Shown here: positions 44,691 to 55,000 of the stretch, in pieces
Position numbering within the stretch: position 1 is the stretch's first letter
Layout of the letters: every line of letters starts with the position of its first letter
Assembly: GCF_026000115.1 (NCBI RefSeq)
Contig: NZ_AP026867.1
Coordinates: 899,501 to 963,500, forward strand
Direction: 5' to 3'
Length of the DNA: 64,000 nucleotides
Source: Aureispira anguillae
Lineage (GTDB): Bacteria > Bacteroidota > Bacteroidia > Chitinophagales > Saprospiraceae
The notes under the pieces: model-generated
What the model saw: only the letters and a program-made list of their open reading frames with translations
What the model was told of the DNA's origin: nothing
Databases searched by the model: none
Translations under genes and position numbers: made by a program

Positions 44691-46796
44691 ATGAAAAATC
44701 GCTCAAATTTAACAACAGCTCTGTGTTGTGCACTAACTGTATTTTTTCTTTTGCCATTTGTTGCTGTACAAGGACAAAATTTAAAAGCTTATGAAAAAGC
44801 AGCAGATGATGCATTTGCTAAGCAAGAGTATTATAATGCCATGCACTATTATGATATTGTATTAAAATCTAAAAAAACGTCAGGCATTTATTACAAATAT
44901 GCAGAATCTTGTCGTTTGTCTTATGCCTATCAAGCAGCAGAGGAGGCGTACAAAAAAGTAATTGATAGCAAGGACAAAGGGCGTTATCCTATGTTGGAGT
45001 ATTATTACGGTCTAACCTTGAAACACAATGCAAAATATTCAGAAGCTAAACGGGCATTTAAGTATTTTTTGGATCGTTATAAAAAAGATAACTTTTATAA
45101 AGCAAAAGCAGCGCAAGAAATGAAATCTTGCGATTTTGCCAAGCAATTGGTCAAACGCCCAATTCCCGAAAATGAATTGGAAATAACCCATCTTAGCGAG
45201 CAGGTGAATACCAAGTATTCCGATTTTGGAGCTCATGAAATAGAGGGTGAATTGTATTATTCTTCCTTAAGGTTTGATCGTAAACGAGAAAAGGGGGAAA
45301 AAAAAGAAAAAGACCTGCACAAAAGATTGGTTGCTAAGTTGCTGTCTACTCCTGATCATGAAAAGGAAAAAGGAAAGGAGGTAGAAAATTTAAATTTACC
45401 TTATGAGCATTCTGCCAATTCCGCTTTGAGTCACGATGGCAAATACGTCTATTTTACCCGTTGCTCGGGCAAACGCACGGATAGTTTACGTTGTGAAATT
45501 TATAGAAGTGAAAAACTAGACAATGGAAAATGGTCGGCTCCAGAGCGATTGCCCAATCCGATCAATTCTAACACTGCTACGACTACACACCCTAACTTAG
45601 CTTGGGACAATACCTCTAATTCAGAATGGCTCTATTTTTCATCCAATCGAGCTGGTGGACAGGGAGGAATGGACATTTGGAGGGTAGAACTAAAAGAGGA
45701 CTTGGCAGCGTCGGAGCCTTATAATTTAGGAAATGTAATCAATTCTAAAGATGCTGAGGTAACCCCATTTTACGATAATAAGAATGACCGCTTGTATTTT
45801 GCTTCAAGGTGGCATTTGGGCTTGGGAGGCTATGATATTTTCTACAGCGAAGCAAAACCTCATGGCGAATGGGGTGCACCTGTTAATCTGGGCATTCCTT
45901 TTAATTCAGCAGCGAACGACTTGTATTTTGTCATCAATGAAAATGACACAACAGGTTATATTGCTAGTAATAGAGATGGTTCCCGTTCTTTGACTAAAGA
46001 GGCTTGTTGCAATGATATTTATCATTATGCCTACTTAAAAACACTACCACCTGATACGCCTGATGTTGTGCAAATAGATACGCCTGATGTTGTTGTTGTA
46101 CCACCTGTAGATACGCCCGATATTGTAGAAGTACCTGTAGACACCCCTCCTGATGTGGTCACTGTACCTGTAGATACTCCCACAACTATTGTGGAGGTGC
46201 CAACAACAGATGTGGTGAAAGAGTTGGATGATTTGTTGCCTTTGAGCTTATATTTTCATAATGATGAACCCGATTCTAATGTATCCGTTAAATTTACCAA
46301 TACTCCTTACGAAAAAAGTTATGCTTATTATACAAGTTTAATTGAAGACTATAAAGCAGAATATTCCAACCAATTTAACCCTGAAAGAGCTGCTGTAGAG
46401 CAGGGAATTGTGCAGCAATTTTTTGATGACAAAGTTAGAGGCGAATACAATAGAACACAGGAGTTTTTTGATAAATTATTGGTTGTTTTAGAGAAAGGAG
46501 CAAAATTAAAATTATATATCAGAGGCTATACCAGCCCCAAGGCAGAAAAGAGTTACAATGTTGCTTTGGCGAGTAGAAGAGTTGCCAGTTTAAGAAGCTT
46601 TATGATGCGTTATAAAGGAGAAGCATTTAAGCAATATGTTGATAATAAAAGCTTGATAATTAAGGAGGCTATCTTGGGTGAGTCAGCCGTTCCAAGAGGG
46701 GTTAGCGATGACCATAAAGACCCTGCTAATTCCATTTATAGCGTGGCGGCTTCGCAAGAGCGAAAAGCTGAAATTTCGGTCTTGATTCGTCAATAG
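44691..46796 (+). CDS. PorE-like TPR/PD40/OmpA protein
   Basis: 701 aa. Signal peptide 1-28 (VAVQGQN). TPR region about 30-155 (AFAKQEYYNAMHYYDIVLK). Then a PD40/WD40-like propeller, about 165-445 (YSDFGAHEIEGELYYSS, LYFSSNRAGGQGGMDIW, LYFASRWHLGLGGYDIFYS). A Pro/Asp/Val-rich linker with repeated DTPD follows (about 448-510), then a C-terminal OmpA-like domain (LYIRGYTSPKAEKSYNVALASRRVASLRSFM) that should bind peptidoglycan. The order TPR-propeller-OmpA is that of PorE and its paralogues linking the T9SS to the cell wall. The carboxypeptidase-regulatory domain usual before OmpA seems replaced by the linker. It follows the SprF-like gene by 123 bp. Confidence 0.85.
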   Translation: MKNRSNLTTALCCALTVFFLLPFVAVQGQNLKAYEKAADDAFAKQEYYNAMHYYDIVLKSKKTSGIYYKYAESCRLSYAYQAAEEAYKKVIDSKDKGRYPMLEYYYGLTLKHNAKYSEAKRAFKYFLDRYKKDNFYKAKAAQEMKSCDFAKQLVKRPIPENELEITHLSEQVNTKYSDFGAHEIEGELYYSSLRFDRKREKGEKKEKDLHKRLVAKLLSTPDHEKEKGKEVENLNLPYEHSANSALSHDGKYVYFTRCSGKRTDSLRCEIYRSEKLDNGKWSAPERLPNPINSNTATTTHPNLAWDNTSNSEWLYFSSNRAGGQGGMDIWRVELKEDLAASEPYNLGNVINSKDAEVTPFYDNKNDRLYFASRWHLGLGGYDIFYSEAKPHGEWGAPVNLGIPFNSAANDLYFVINENDTTGYIASNRDGSRSLTKEACCNDIYHYAYLKTLPPDTPDVVQIDTPDVVVVPPVDTPDIVEVPVDTPPDVVTVPVDTPTTIVEVPTTDVVKELDDLLPLSLYFHNDEPDSNVSVKFTNTPYEKSYAYYTSLIEDYKAEYSNQFNPERAAVEQGIVQQFFDDKVRGEYNRTQEFFDKLLVVLEKGAKLKLYIRGYTSPKAEKSYNVALASRRVASLRSFMMRYKGEAFKQYVDNKSLIIKEAILGESAVPRGVSDDHKDPANSIYSVAASQERKAEISVLIRQ

Positions 46797-47202
46797 TATT
46801 GTCATAATGTTAAAAAAATAAAAGCCCTTTGCAACTTCTTGCAAAGGGCTTTTGTCGTCTTAGTAGTTAAGGATAATAATGTACCTTCGAATAAAAAACT
46901 AAAATTAAATTTTGTTAGCTATTGTTTAATCCTATTTATATATATATGAATAGCGAATTTACAGAAAATAAGAAACCCAAACAATAGAAATCAATGAAAA
47001 CATGATCTTACCTTCATGTAAAGTTAGGTTTAAATTTGGTCTAAAAATAAAAAACGGGTACTTTTACGGGCAATCACAAAAATCATGTCAAATACTAAGG
47101 TAGTACTACCTTAAAATTTTAACCAATTAATTATATTTTATTACAGCAACTTTTTACCCCTTCAATCAATTTATAAATTGGTTGTATTCAAAACGTTTAA
47201 TC
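46797..47202. other. Intergenic region between the T9SS operon and the first beta-helix gene
   Basis: 406 bp. Apart from the terminator at its left end it is AT-rich and shows no reading frame. The promoter of the downstream gene must lie here, but I could not pick out a convincing TTG/TAnnTTTG pair. Confidence 0.45.
46820..46853 (+). terminator. Perfect rho-independent terminator
   Basis: Arms AAAAGCCCTTTGCAA and TTGCAAAGGGCTTTT (15 bases, perfect) around the tetraloop CTTC. It ends the type B adhesin/SprF/PorE-like operon. Confidence 0.93.
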
Positions 47203-50200
47203 ATGAAATACATTTTTAGTTTACTTTTATTGGTGAGTTTTTGTTGCTCGGCCTCTAGTCAGTGTACTTATGTGATTGATCTGCAAGATTCCTTTGGTGA
47301 TGGATGGAATGGCGCAAGCATAGACGTGAACATCAATGGTTCACTCTTTGCCAATTACACGTTACCGACAGGATCTACTGGTCAAGTTACTTTTAACGCA
47401 AATAACCTTGATATTGTTACGTTTACGTACAATTCTGGTTCTTATGATAATGAAGTAACTTATCAAATCTCAACTGGGGGCGCTCAGGTTTATTCTGATG
47501 GACCAAGTCCTACTATTGGATTGGCTTTTACACATCAGTGTGGCGGTTGTGATCCTTCTGGGAGTTTGACAGCGACTAGTGTAACAGCAACATCAGCAGA
47601 CATTGGATGGACAGCTGCTGGCGGTAGCCCTACCAATTGGATTATAGAATATGGGCCAACTGGCTTTGCTCTAGGATCTGGAACATCAGTAACAACGGCA
47701 ACCAATCCTCATGCCTTATCTGGACTAACTCCAAGTACTACTTATGACTACTATGTTTATAGTATATGTAGTTCTGGAGATACTAGTTTAGCGGCTGGTC
47801 CTGCGACTTTTGTTACTCAATGTTTAGCAATTACAACTTTTCCTTATTGGGAAGGATTTAACTCTTCTTCTCCAACCCAAAATTGTTGGAGAGTAGTAAA
47901 CCAAAATGCAGATGCGGATGCTTGGGATATGGATTATACAACCAATCCATTTGAAGGCGATGAGTGTGCTGCAATTAGAACCGATTTTAATAATGGTCAA
48001 AATGATGATTATTTAATTTCTCCAGAATTAGTATTAACTGGAGGAGAACGTTTGAGGTTTAAACATCGCTGTAATTCTACCAATGAACCAAATGATTTTA
48101 GAGTTTTGGTCTCAACAACAGGAAATGATCCTGCGGATTTTACAAACGTAGTATTGGTAGATACATCTACAGAAACAAGCTATGAAGAGGTTTTAGTTGA
48201 TCTATATGCGTTTACTGGAAATGCTTACGTTGCATTTCATATTCCTAATGGCGGCTTAGATGGCTGGATAATGTATATCGATGATGTATTAATTGAGCAG
48301 CCTACGGCAAATGACGCTGGTGTAACAGCTTTGGTTCAGCCTACTATTCCTACAACGGGTGGTTTTACACCTGTAGAAGTAGAGGTAACTAACTTTGGTA
48401 TTTCTCCTTTAAATTCTTTTACGGTAGAATGGGAAGTTGCTGGTGTAGCGCAACCTTCTGTTGCTTATACAGGAACTAGCATTGCTCCTGGTGACCAAGC
48501 TACGATGTTGCTAGCGAATGTTAACCTTCCTGCTTCATCATTAGATATGAAATTTTGGACGATACTACCAAACGGACAAACAGACGAGGATTTATCAAAT
48601 GATACATTAGATTTAATGCTTTGCCCTGGTTTGTCAGGAACCTATAGCGTAGGACACCCTTCTTCTGATTTCCCAACGGTAGAAGAAGCTATGGATGCCT
48701 TGATGAGTTGTGGGGTAGATGGTCCTGTTACTATGGAATTCCAAGCAGGGACTTATGTTGGTCCTTGGTCTATTGGTAAAATTCCAGGTGTTAGTGCAAC
48801 CAATACGGTTACTTTTGATGGTTTGAATGCAACAAATACAATTTTAGTTCATGATGGATTGGGCGTAGATAAAGCGGCAACGTTAGTATTGGATGCTGCA
48901 GAATACTTTACCATCAAAAACTTTACCATTGAAAACACAGGTACCAATACTGCTTATGGCGTGTTGTTTATTAATAATGCAAGTCATAATACAGTAGAAA
49001 ACAACAATATTACCGTTCCTGTTGGACCTAGTTTGACCAATGTAGTTGCTGTTTTGGCTTCTGCGGGATATTCTAACAGTACAGGGATTGCAACAGAAGG
49101 AAATAACTCAACTTGGAATGTGGTTAAGAACAACGATATTAGTGGAGGTGTTTCTGCTGTTATTTTTGAAGGGGGAGAGCGTGATTCTATGAATGTTGGA
49201 AACCAAATTATTGGAAACATGATTCACGATGCTCAAAACTATGGTATTTATGCCGATGAGCAAGATAGTTTTGTTGTTAATGGCAACAAAATCTACAATA
49301 TACTAGCAGGTGGTAGTGATGCTGTGATGTTATTTGACATCGGAAACTTTACCATTTTAGGCAATGAAGTTACGGCTTTGGATTATGGTATTGCTGTATT
49401 TGGTGGGTTTAATGATCCTTGTAGAGGTGGTTTGATTGCCAACAATATGGTAGAATCAAACGATGAAGCATTATACCTTAGAGATGTGAATTTAATTCAG
49501 GTTTCTCACAATACCTTCAAAGGAGGCAATCGTACTTGTTTCTTAGATAATCACTTGAACATTGATTTCCGTAACAACATTATGGAAACTGCTACTGGAA
49601 CTTGTTTCTTTTCGTTTGACAATGTAAGTATGGCAGCGATGGATTACAACCTTTATTCTATAACAGGTAGTGGTGATGCTGTAAGATTTGGTACACCAAC
49701 TTATGCTACTTTAGCCAACTGGCAAACCAACCCTGCGGGTTATGGAGCCAACTCTGTAACAGGGAACCCTGGTTTTGTAAACGGTTTGCATGTAAGTGCT
49801 GCTCTGCCTGTTGATGCAGGAGATGCTAGTTTGTTAATTCCAATTTTAGAAGATTTTGACGGCGAAACTCGTCCAATGGGTACAGCTCCTGATATTGGAG
49901 CAGATGAGCATATTGTAATTGCTGATGATGCAATGGCAGTAGGTTTAGTAGCTCCTAGTGGTTGCGGAAGCACCAGCGCTGATGTAATTGTTGAAGTTGC
50001 TAACTTGGGTTCTAATGCATTGCTTAGTGCTCCTATAACAGTGAATGTATCAGGTGCTGCAACAGCTACTTTTAATACAACACAACCATTGATTGCATCT
50101 GCAACAACAGCGCAGATCAATATGGGAACCATCAATACAGATGCTGGTGGAGTATTTAACTTTGAGATTATTGTTTCTTCTAGTTCAGATATGAATCCTT

Positions 50201-51666
50201 CTAATGATACGGTTAATGTTTCTGTAACTATTTTGCCTAGCAACCAAGCTGCTTTGTCAATGGTTGGAGACAATATTGTATGTGATAGTAGTAGAGCGAT
50301 TGTTGCTGCAACAGCTAGTTATGCACCAGCAACAATTCTTTGGTACGATGCTCCAACAGGAGGTAATTTGGTACACATTGGCCCTTCTTTCAGTACAGGT
50401 GCATTGAGTGCAACAACAATGTATTATGCGGAGGTACAAGGTTGTAATTCTCCTAGAGCAATTGCAACAGTAGATGTTGATACTTTAGGTATTAGTATTG
50501 ATCTAGGAGCAGATCAAACGGTTTGTGGTGGTTCTGCTGCTACAATTACTCCAACAGTAACCGTTTCTCCTGCTACTTCTTTGACTTGGTCAAATGGTTC
50601 ACAAGCTGCATTTATTGATGTTTATGTAGGCGGACAATATTCTGCAACAGTTATTAATGCCAATGGTTGTGTAGGAACAGATACCGTTGATATTACCGTA
50701 TCTCCAACACCAAATATTGGACACGCAATTACAAATGTCTCTTGTGGCGGTTTGGGTGATGGTGCGATCAATTTGACCGTAACAGGTGGTTCTGGACCTT
50801 ACTCTTACCTATGGAATACTACTGCAACAACTGAGGATTTATCAGCGATTGCTGGTGGTTCTTATACGGTAACAGTTACCGATAGTGGTACTACATCTAA
50901 CTGTGCTTATGTAACGACTTTCCAAGTAACAGAGCCTACTGCTCTTTCTACCAATGTAAATGGAACAGGTATTGCTTGTAATGGTAACGATGGAACAGTT
51001 GATATTGCAGTAGCAGGTGGTACGCCTAATTATACCTATAATTGGTCTACTTCAGCAACTACTCAGGATTTGACCAATGCTCCAGCAGGTACTCATACCG
51101 TAACAATTACAGATGCGAATGGTTGTACTTCTACAGTAGGGGCAACAGTGGCAGGAGCTACTCCAATTGTAATTACGGTAGATACTATCCATGCTGAGAT
51201 TTTAGCTATAGCAGGAGGAATTGAAATTACAGCAACAGGCGGAACAGGAAACTTCCAATATGTGTGGAATACTGGAGCAACTTCAGATGACATTACTGGT
51301 TTGGTGGCAGGTTCTTATGATGTAACAGTTACGGATATTACAACAGGTTGCCAGCAAGTATTGACTGGAATTGTAGTGCCTTACAAATTGCCTGATTTTG
51401 TGAACAATATTCCATCTTTAGATGCATTCAAATTGTTCCCTAATCCAACGGCGGATAAAGTATGGGTAAATATGACCTTAAAAGAAACAACTACTGTTCA
51501 ATTAGAAATCATGGGAGTGACAGGAAAAGTATTACAATCTTTTGCTCCACGTGAAACTTTAGAACAAAACTATGAGATTGATTTATCAACTTATCCTTCT
51601 GGAGTTTATTTAGCTCGATTTGTGATTGGGAATAAGGTGATGACCACAAAGGTTATTGTAGAGTAA
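47203..51666 (+). CDS. Giant T9SS type A cargo: beta-helix, CARDB-like, Ig and SprB-like domains
   Basis: 1487 aa from ATG 47203, chosen because it starts the signal peptide (IFSLLLLVSFCCSASSQ); an upstream in-frame TTG would add seven residues. Domains in order: an N-terminal beta domain (DSFGDGWNGASIDV), FN3 (about 120-205), choice-of-anchor J/MAM-like (about 210-365), CARDB-like (NDAGVTALVQP...), a right-handed parallel beta-helix (about 480-830; IKNFTIENT, HNTVENNNI, GLIANNMVESND), a second CARDB-like unit, an Ig-like unit (SMVGDNIVCDS), two SprB-like repeats (ITNVSCGGLGDGAINLTVTGG) and a type A sorting domain (LFPNPTADKVWV ... TTKVIVE). A surface adhesin or polysaccharide-binding role is likely. 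The C-terminal half is nearly identical to the next gene. Confidence 0.88.
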   Translation: MKYIFSLLLLVSFCCSASSQCTYVIDLQDSFGDGWNGASIDVNINGSLFANYTLPTGSTGQVTFNANNLDIVTFTYNSGSYDNEVTYQISTGGAQVYSDGPSPTIGLAFTHQCGGCDPSGSLTATSVTATSADIGWTAAGGSPTNWIIEYGPTGFALGSGTSVTTATNPHALSGLTPSTTYDYYVYSICSSGDTSLAAGPATFVTQCLAITTFPYWEGFNSSSPTQNCWRVVNQNADADAWDMDYTTNPFEGDECAAIRTDFNNGQNDDYLISPELVLTGGERLRFKHRCNSTNEPNDFRVLVSTTGNDPADFTNVVLVDTSTETSYEEVLVDLYAFTGNAYVAFHIPNGGLDGWIMYIDDVLIEQPTANDAGVTALVQPTIPTTGGFTPVEVEVTNFGISPLNSFTVEWEVAGVAQPSVAYTGTSIAPGDQATMLLANVNLPASSLDMKFWTILPNGQTDEDLSNDTLDLMLCPGLSGTYSVGHPSSDFPTVEEAMDALMSCGVDGPVTMEFQAGTYVGPWSIGKIPGVSATNTVTFDGLNATNTILVHDGLGVDKAATLVLDAAEYFTIKNFTIENTGTNTAYGVLFINNASHNTVENNNITVPVGPSLTNVVAVLASAGYSNSTGIATEGNNSTWNVVKNNDISGGVSAVIFEGGERDSMNVGNQIIGNMIHDAQNYGIYADEQDSFVVNGNKIYNILAGGSDAVMLFDIGNFTILGNEVTALDYGIAVFGGFNDPCRGGLIANNMVESNDEALYLRDVNLIQVSHNTFKGGNRTCFLDNHLNIDFRNNIMETATGTCFFSFDNVSMAAMDYNLYSITGSGDAVRFGTPTYATLANWQTNPAGYGANSVTGNPGFVNGLHVSAALPVDAGDASLLIPILEDFDGETRPMGTAPDIGADEHIVIADDAMAVGLVAPSGCGSTSADVIVEVANLGSNALLSAPITVNVSGAATATFNTTQPLIASATTAQINMGTINTDAGGVFNFEIIVSSSSDMNPSNDTVNVSVTILPSNQAALSMVGDNIVCDSSRAIVAATASYAPATILWYDAPTGGNLVHIGPSFSTGALSATTMYYAEVQGCNSPRAIATVDVDTLGISIDLGADQTVCGGSAATITPTVTVSPATSLTWSNGSQAAFIDVYVGGQYSATVINANGCVGTDTVDITVSPTPNIGHAITNVSCGGLGDGAINLTVTGGSGPYSYLWNTTATTEDLSAIAGGSYTVTVTDSGTTSNCAYVTTFQVTEPTALSTNVNGTGIACNGNDGTVDIAVAGGTPNYTYNWSTSATTQDLTNAPAGTHTVTITDANGCTSTVGATVAGATPIVITVDTIHAEILAIAGGIEITATGGTGNFQYVWNTGATSDDITGLVAGSYDVTVTDITTGCQQVLTGIVVPYKLPDFVNNIPSLDAFKLFPNPTADKVWVNMTLKETTTVQLEIMGVTGKVLQSFAPRETLEQNYEIDLSTYPSGVYLARFVIGNKVMTTKVIVE

Positions 51667-52066
51667 AAATCCTTTTACGGTATATGAAAAAAAGAGATGT
51701 CAACAAATTGACATCTCTTTTTTTTTGTGAAATGAAAGAATGATATAAAATTATGTACAGAAATGTTTGATTGCTATTGAATTAATGAGTTTTAAAGTGT
51801 TAAAAATTTGTTATAACCATAAAAACCGTTAATTTTACTAACCATTAAAAATGAATTTTACTATTAACATTAGTTTATTGAAGCGTTATATTGAATTGGT
51901 TGCCAACAAAACTATAATTTAGATTAATGTTGTTTTAAAATGTTGGTAATTAAATAAATATGATTTGTTTTTAATAAAAGTATACAAGTAGTGCTGTATT
52001 AACCTCGTGAAAAAGCATAGCTAATCAATAAACTATTTATTAACATGTAGTACAAAAACCTAAGTT
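51667..52066. other. Intergenic region between the two beta-helix genes
   Basis: 400 bp. After the terminator at its left end the sequence is AT-rich with no reading frame. No confident promoter boxes. The flanking genes are near-identical paralogues, but their upstream regions are not visibly similar. Confidence 0.45.
51687..51726 (+). terminator. Rho-independent terminator
   Basis: Arms AAAGAGATGTCAA and TTGACATCTCTTT, perfect, around the loop CAAA, with A-runs before and T-runs after. Confidence 0.93.
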
Positions 52067-55000
52067 ATGAATTTGTTTATTAAAAGATTTGAAAAAATAC
52101 AATTACTAGCCCTAGTTGTATTTTTTTTATGCTCGCATGATACGATCGGGCAGTTGTCATTACCTTGGATCGAAGATTTTGAAGGGGCAACGGCAGCAAC
52201 TTATACGACTAGCCAAAATCCCATTCCTGGATTGACAGGGACGGGTTATTCTTGGGAGGGACAGCTTGGTCCTTCAGGGCGCTTAAGAACGAATGCAGGG
52301 GCTGGATTTTATCATGGAGGAAGTCGTGCCATTACCTTAGATCGGAGCACTTCTGGTGCTACCGTTACCAATTATTTAATTGCGAACCTAGATTTGTCAA
52401 ACTATGGCGGTTCTAATGATTTGGAATTGACTTTTTGGTATTCTAACCATGGAGAAGAAAGCAGCCCTAATGACCGTGTATGGATGAGGGGAAGTTCTTC
52501 TAATGCATGGGTGCAGGTATACGATTTGTATGCCAATAGACCCGCTGTAGGGCAATATGCACAGGTGGTATTAGATATTGATGCACTGATGCAAACTGCT
52601 GGGCAGGCAATAACTTCAACTTTTCAAATTCGATTTGGTCAGGAAGATAACTTTCCTGCTTCTTCTCCTACAGCATCAGATGGGTTTTCTTTTGATGATG
52701 TATCTATAACAGGTTCTCTTCCTTTGCCCAATAATGCAGGGATAACAGCCATGTTGTCTCCAGTAACAGGAGCGGCGGCTGGGACTTATCCTATTGATGT
52801 TACTCTACATAATTTTGGAAACAATGCCTTGGACACCGTAACGGTAGAGTGGGAAATGGGAGGAGTTGCACAACCGTCTGTACTTTTTACAGGACCTACT
52901 TTGGCTCAATCAACAGGTACTACAGTTAATTTATCTGCTGGTACGGCTTTTCCTGCTGGTACTACTGCACTAAAGTTTTGGACAAGTAATCCTAATAATT
53001 TACCAGATCCAGAAAATGGAAATGACACCTTAGAGGCATTTTTCTGTACGGGACTATCAGGAGTATATACGGTAGGTACGGCTACTGCTGACTATCCCAC
53101 CTTTCAAGATGCTTTATCAGCTTTGTACTCATGTGGTGTTAGCGGACCTGTTACCATGCAAGTGCAAGCAGGGGCGTATACTTCTTCTTTGGTGTTAGAT
53201 CAAGCTATTCCTGGTATTAGTGCTACAAACACTGTGACATGGGATGGTTCTAGCCAAACTGCGAGCATTATCGTTAATGGTGGTGCTGCTGTAACCTTAG
53301 ATGGTGCAAATTATATTACCATTCAAAATTTTGTCTTGGGAAACACGTCTACTTCTCAAGGTTGGGGTGTTTTATTGACCAACACCGCAAATTATAATCA
53401 AATCTTGAACAACCGTGTTCAAATGCCAAGCACCAATGCTTTTAACACAGCGGGAATTGTGGCTACTGCTAGTCCAAATTCTGTTGGATCAAGTGGTAAT
53501 AATGCTAATTATACTTTAATTGAAGGAAATGTTATTACAGGTGCAGATCGAGGAATTTCATTGCGTGGACAATCTACTTCAAGTTTTAATGTAGGAAATA
53601 CAATTCGAAACAATGATATTTCGGATGCGGATAACTATGGTGTCTATTCTTATTATCAGGATTCTTTAGTTATAGAAGGAAACTATATTCATGATTTTCC
53701 TAGCACTTTCCACTACGGAGTATACGCTTTCTATAGCAACAATTATGATGTAGTTGGAAATGATATTAGAGCAGAGGATTATGGTATTTATATGAATCGT
53801 TCTAATTCTCAAATGCCCCCTCAACGTAGAGGCTTAGTTGCCAATAATATGGTTCAATCTACAGGAGATCGAGGTATTTATATGGTAACGACAAGATCAA
53901 CGGATTTTTATCACAATACTATTGTCTCAGCGGTTACAGCTTGTACTTGGTCTAATTTTGACAATACAATAGATATTAAAAACAACATTTTTGTTAGTAC
54001 TGGTCTGACTAGCTTTGCTTTTGAAACATTTTCTGTATCTCCTTTGCTAGGGATGGACAACAATGTATTCTATACCGATCCTGCCAATCCTAATTTGATT
54101 GATTTTGGAGGGACGTTTACTGATTTAGCAGATTGGCAAACCAATGGATTATATGGTTATGACCAAAATTCACTAGAAGGAATGCCTCAATTTAATAGTC
54201 CAACTGATTTGCATGTGGATGGAGCCTTTTTGAATGATAAAGGTGTCGTTACTACTGTTACTACAGATATAGATGGCGATGTTAGACCTGCAATAGGAGC
54301 TACTTCGGTTGATATTGGAGCAGATGAATTTACTCCTCCTGCTAACGATGCAGGGGTCTCTGATTTGGCAAGCCCAAGCCTTCCTATAACTGGTGGTTTT
54401 GCGCCTGTAGAAATTGTAGTTACCAACTATGGAATTAGTGATTTAGCCTCTTTTTCTGTTGAATGGGAGATAGGTGGTGTTGCTCAGGTATCGGTTCCGT
54501 ATACTGGTGCCCCTGTTCCTGTTGGAGGAACAACTAATATGATCTTGGCGAATATCAACTTCCCTCAAAATACAACTAGTTTACGTTTTTGGACTACTCA
54601 GCCAAATGGAGTAACCGATGAACGCCCTAGTAATGATACGCTTGATCTAAATTTATGCCCTGGTTTGGCAGGTACTTATTCCGTAGGGCACACTACATCT
54701 GATTTTGTGACGGCTGCGGATGCCATAGATGCCTTGATGACTTGTGGTGTTAATGGTCCTGTTACCATGGAATTTGTAGCAGGAACTTATACTGGACCTT
54801 GGATATTGACCGAAATACCTGGTGCTAGTGCAACAAATACAGTTACTTTTGACGGATTAAATGCTGCTAATGCTATCCTAACACACAATGGTTTTGGAGT
54901 AAATACAGCAGCTACTTTATTGTTGGATGGTGTAGATCATTTTACCATCAAAAACTTTACAATAGAAAATACGGGAACCAATACAGCTTATGGTGTTTTA

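Noticed and set aside
49740-50273. Long minus-strand frames opposite the beta-helix genes (also 55735-56253)
   Set aside because: They are antisense to conserved coding sequence and occur at the same place in both paralogues only because the DNA is nearly identical.
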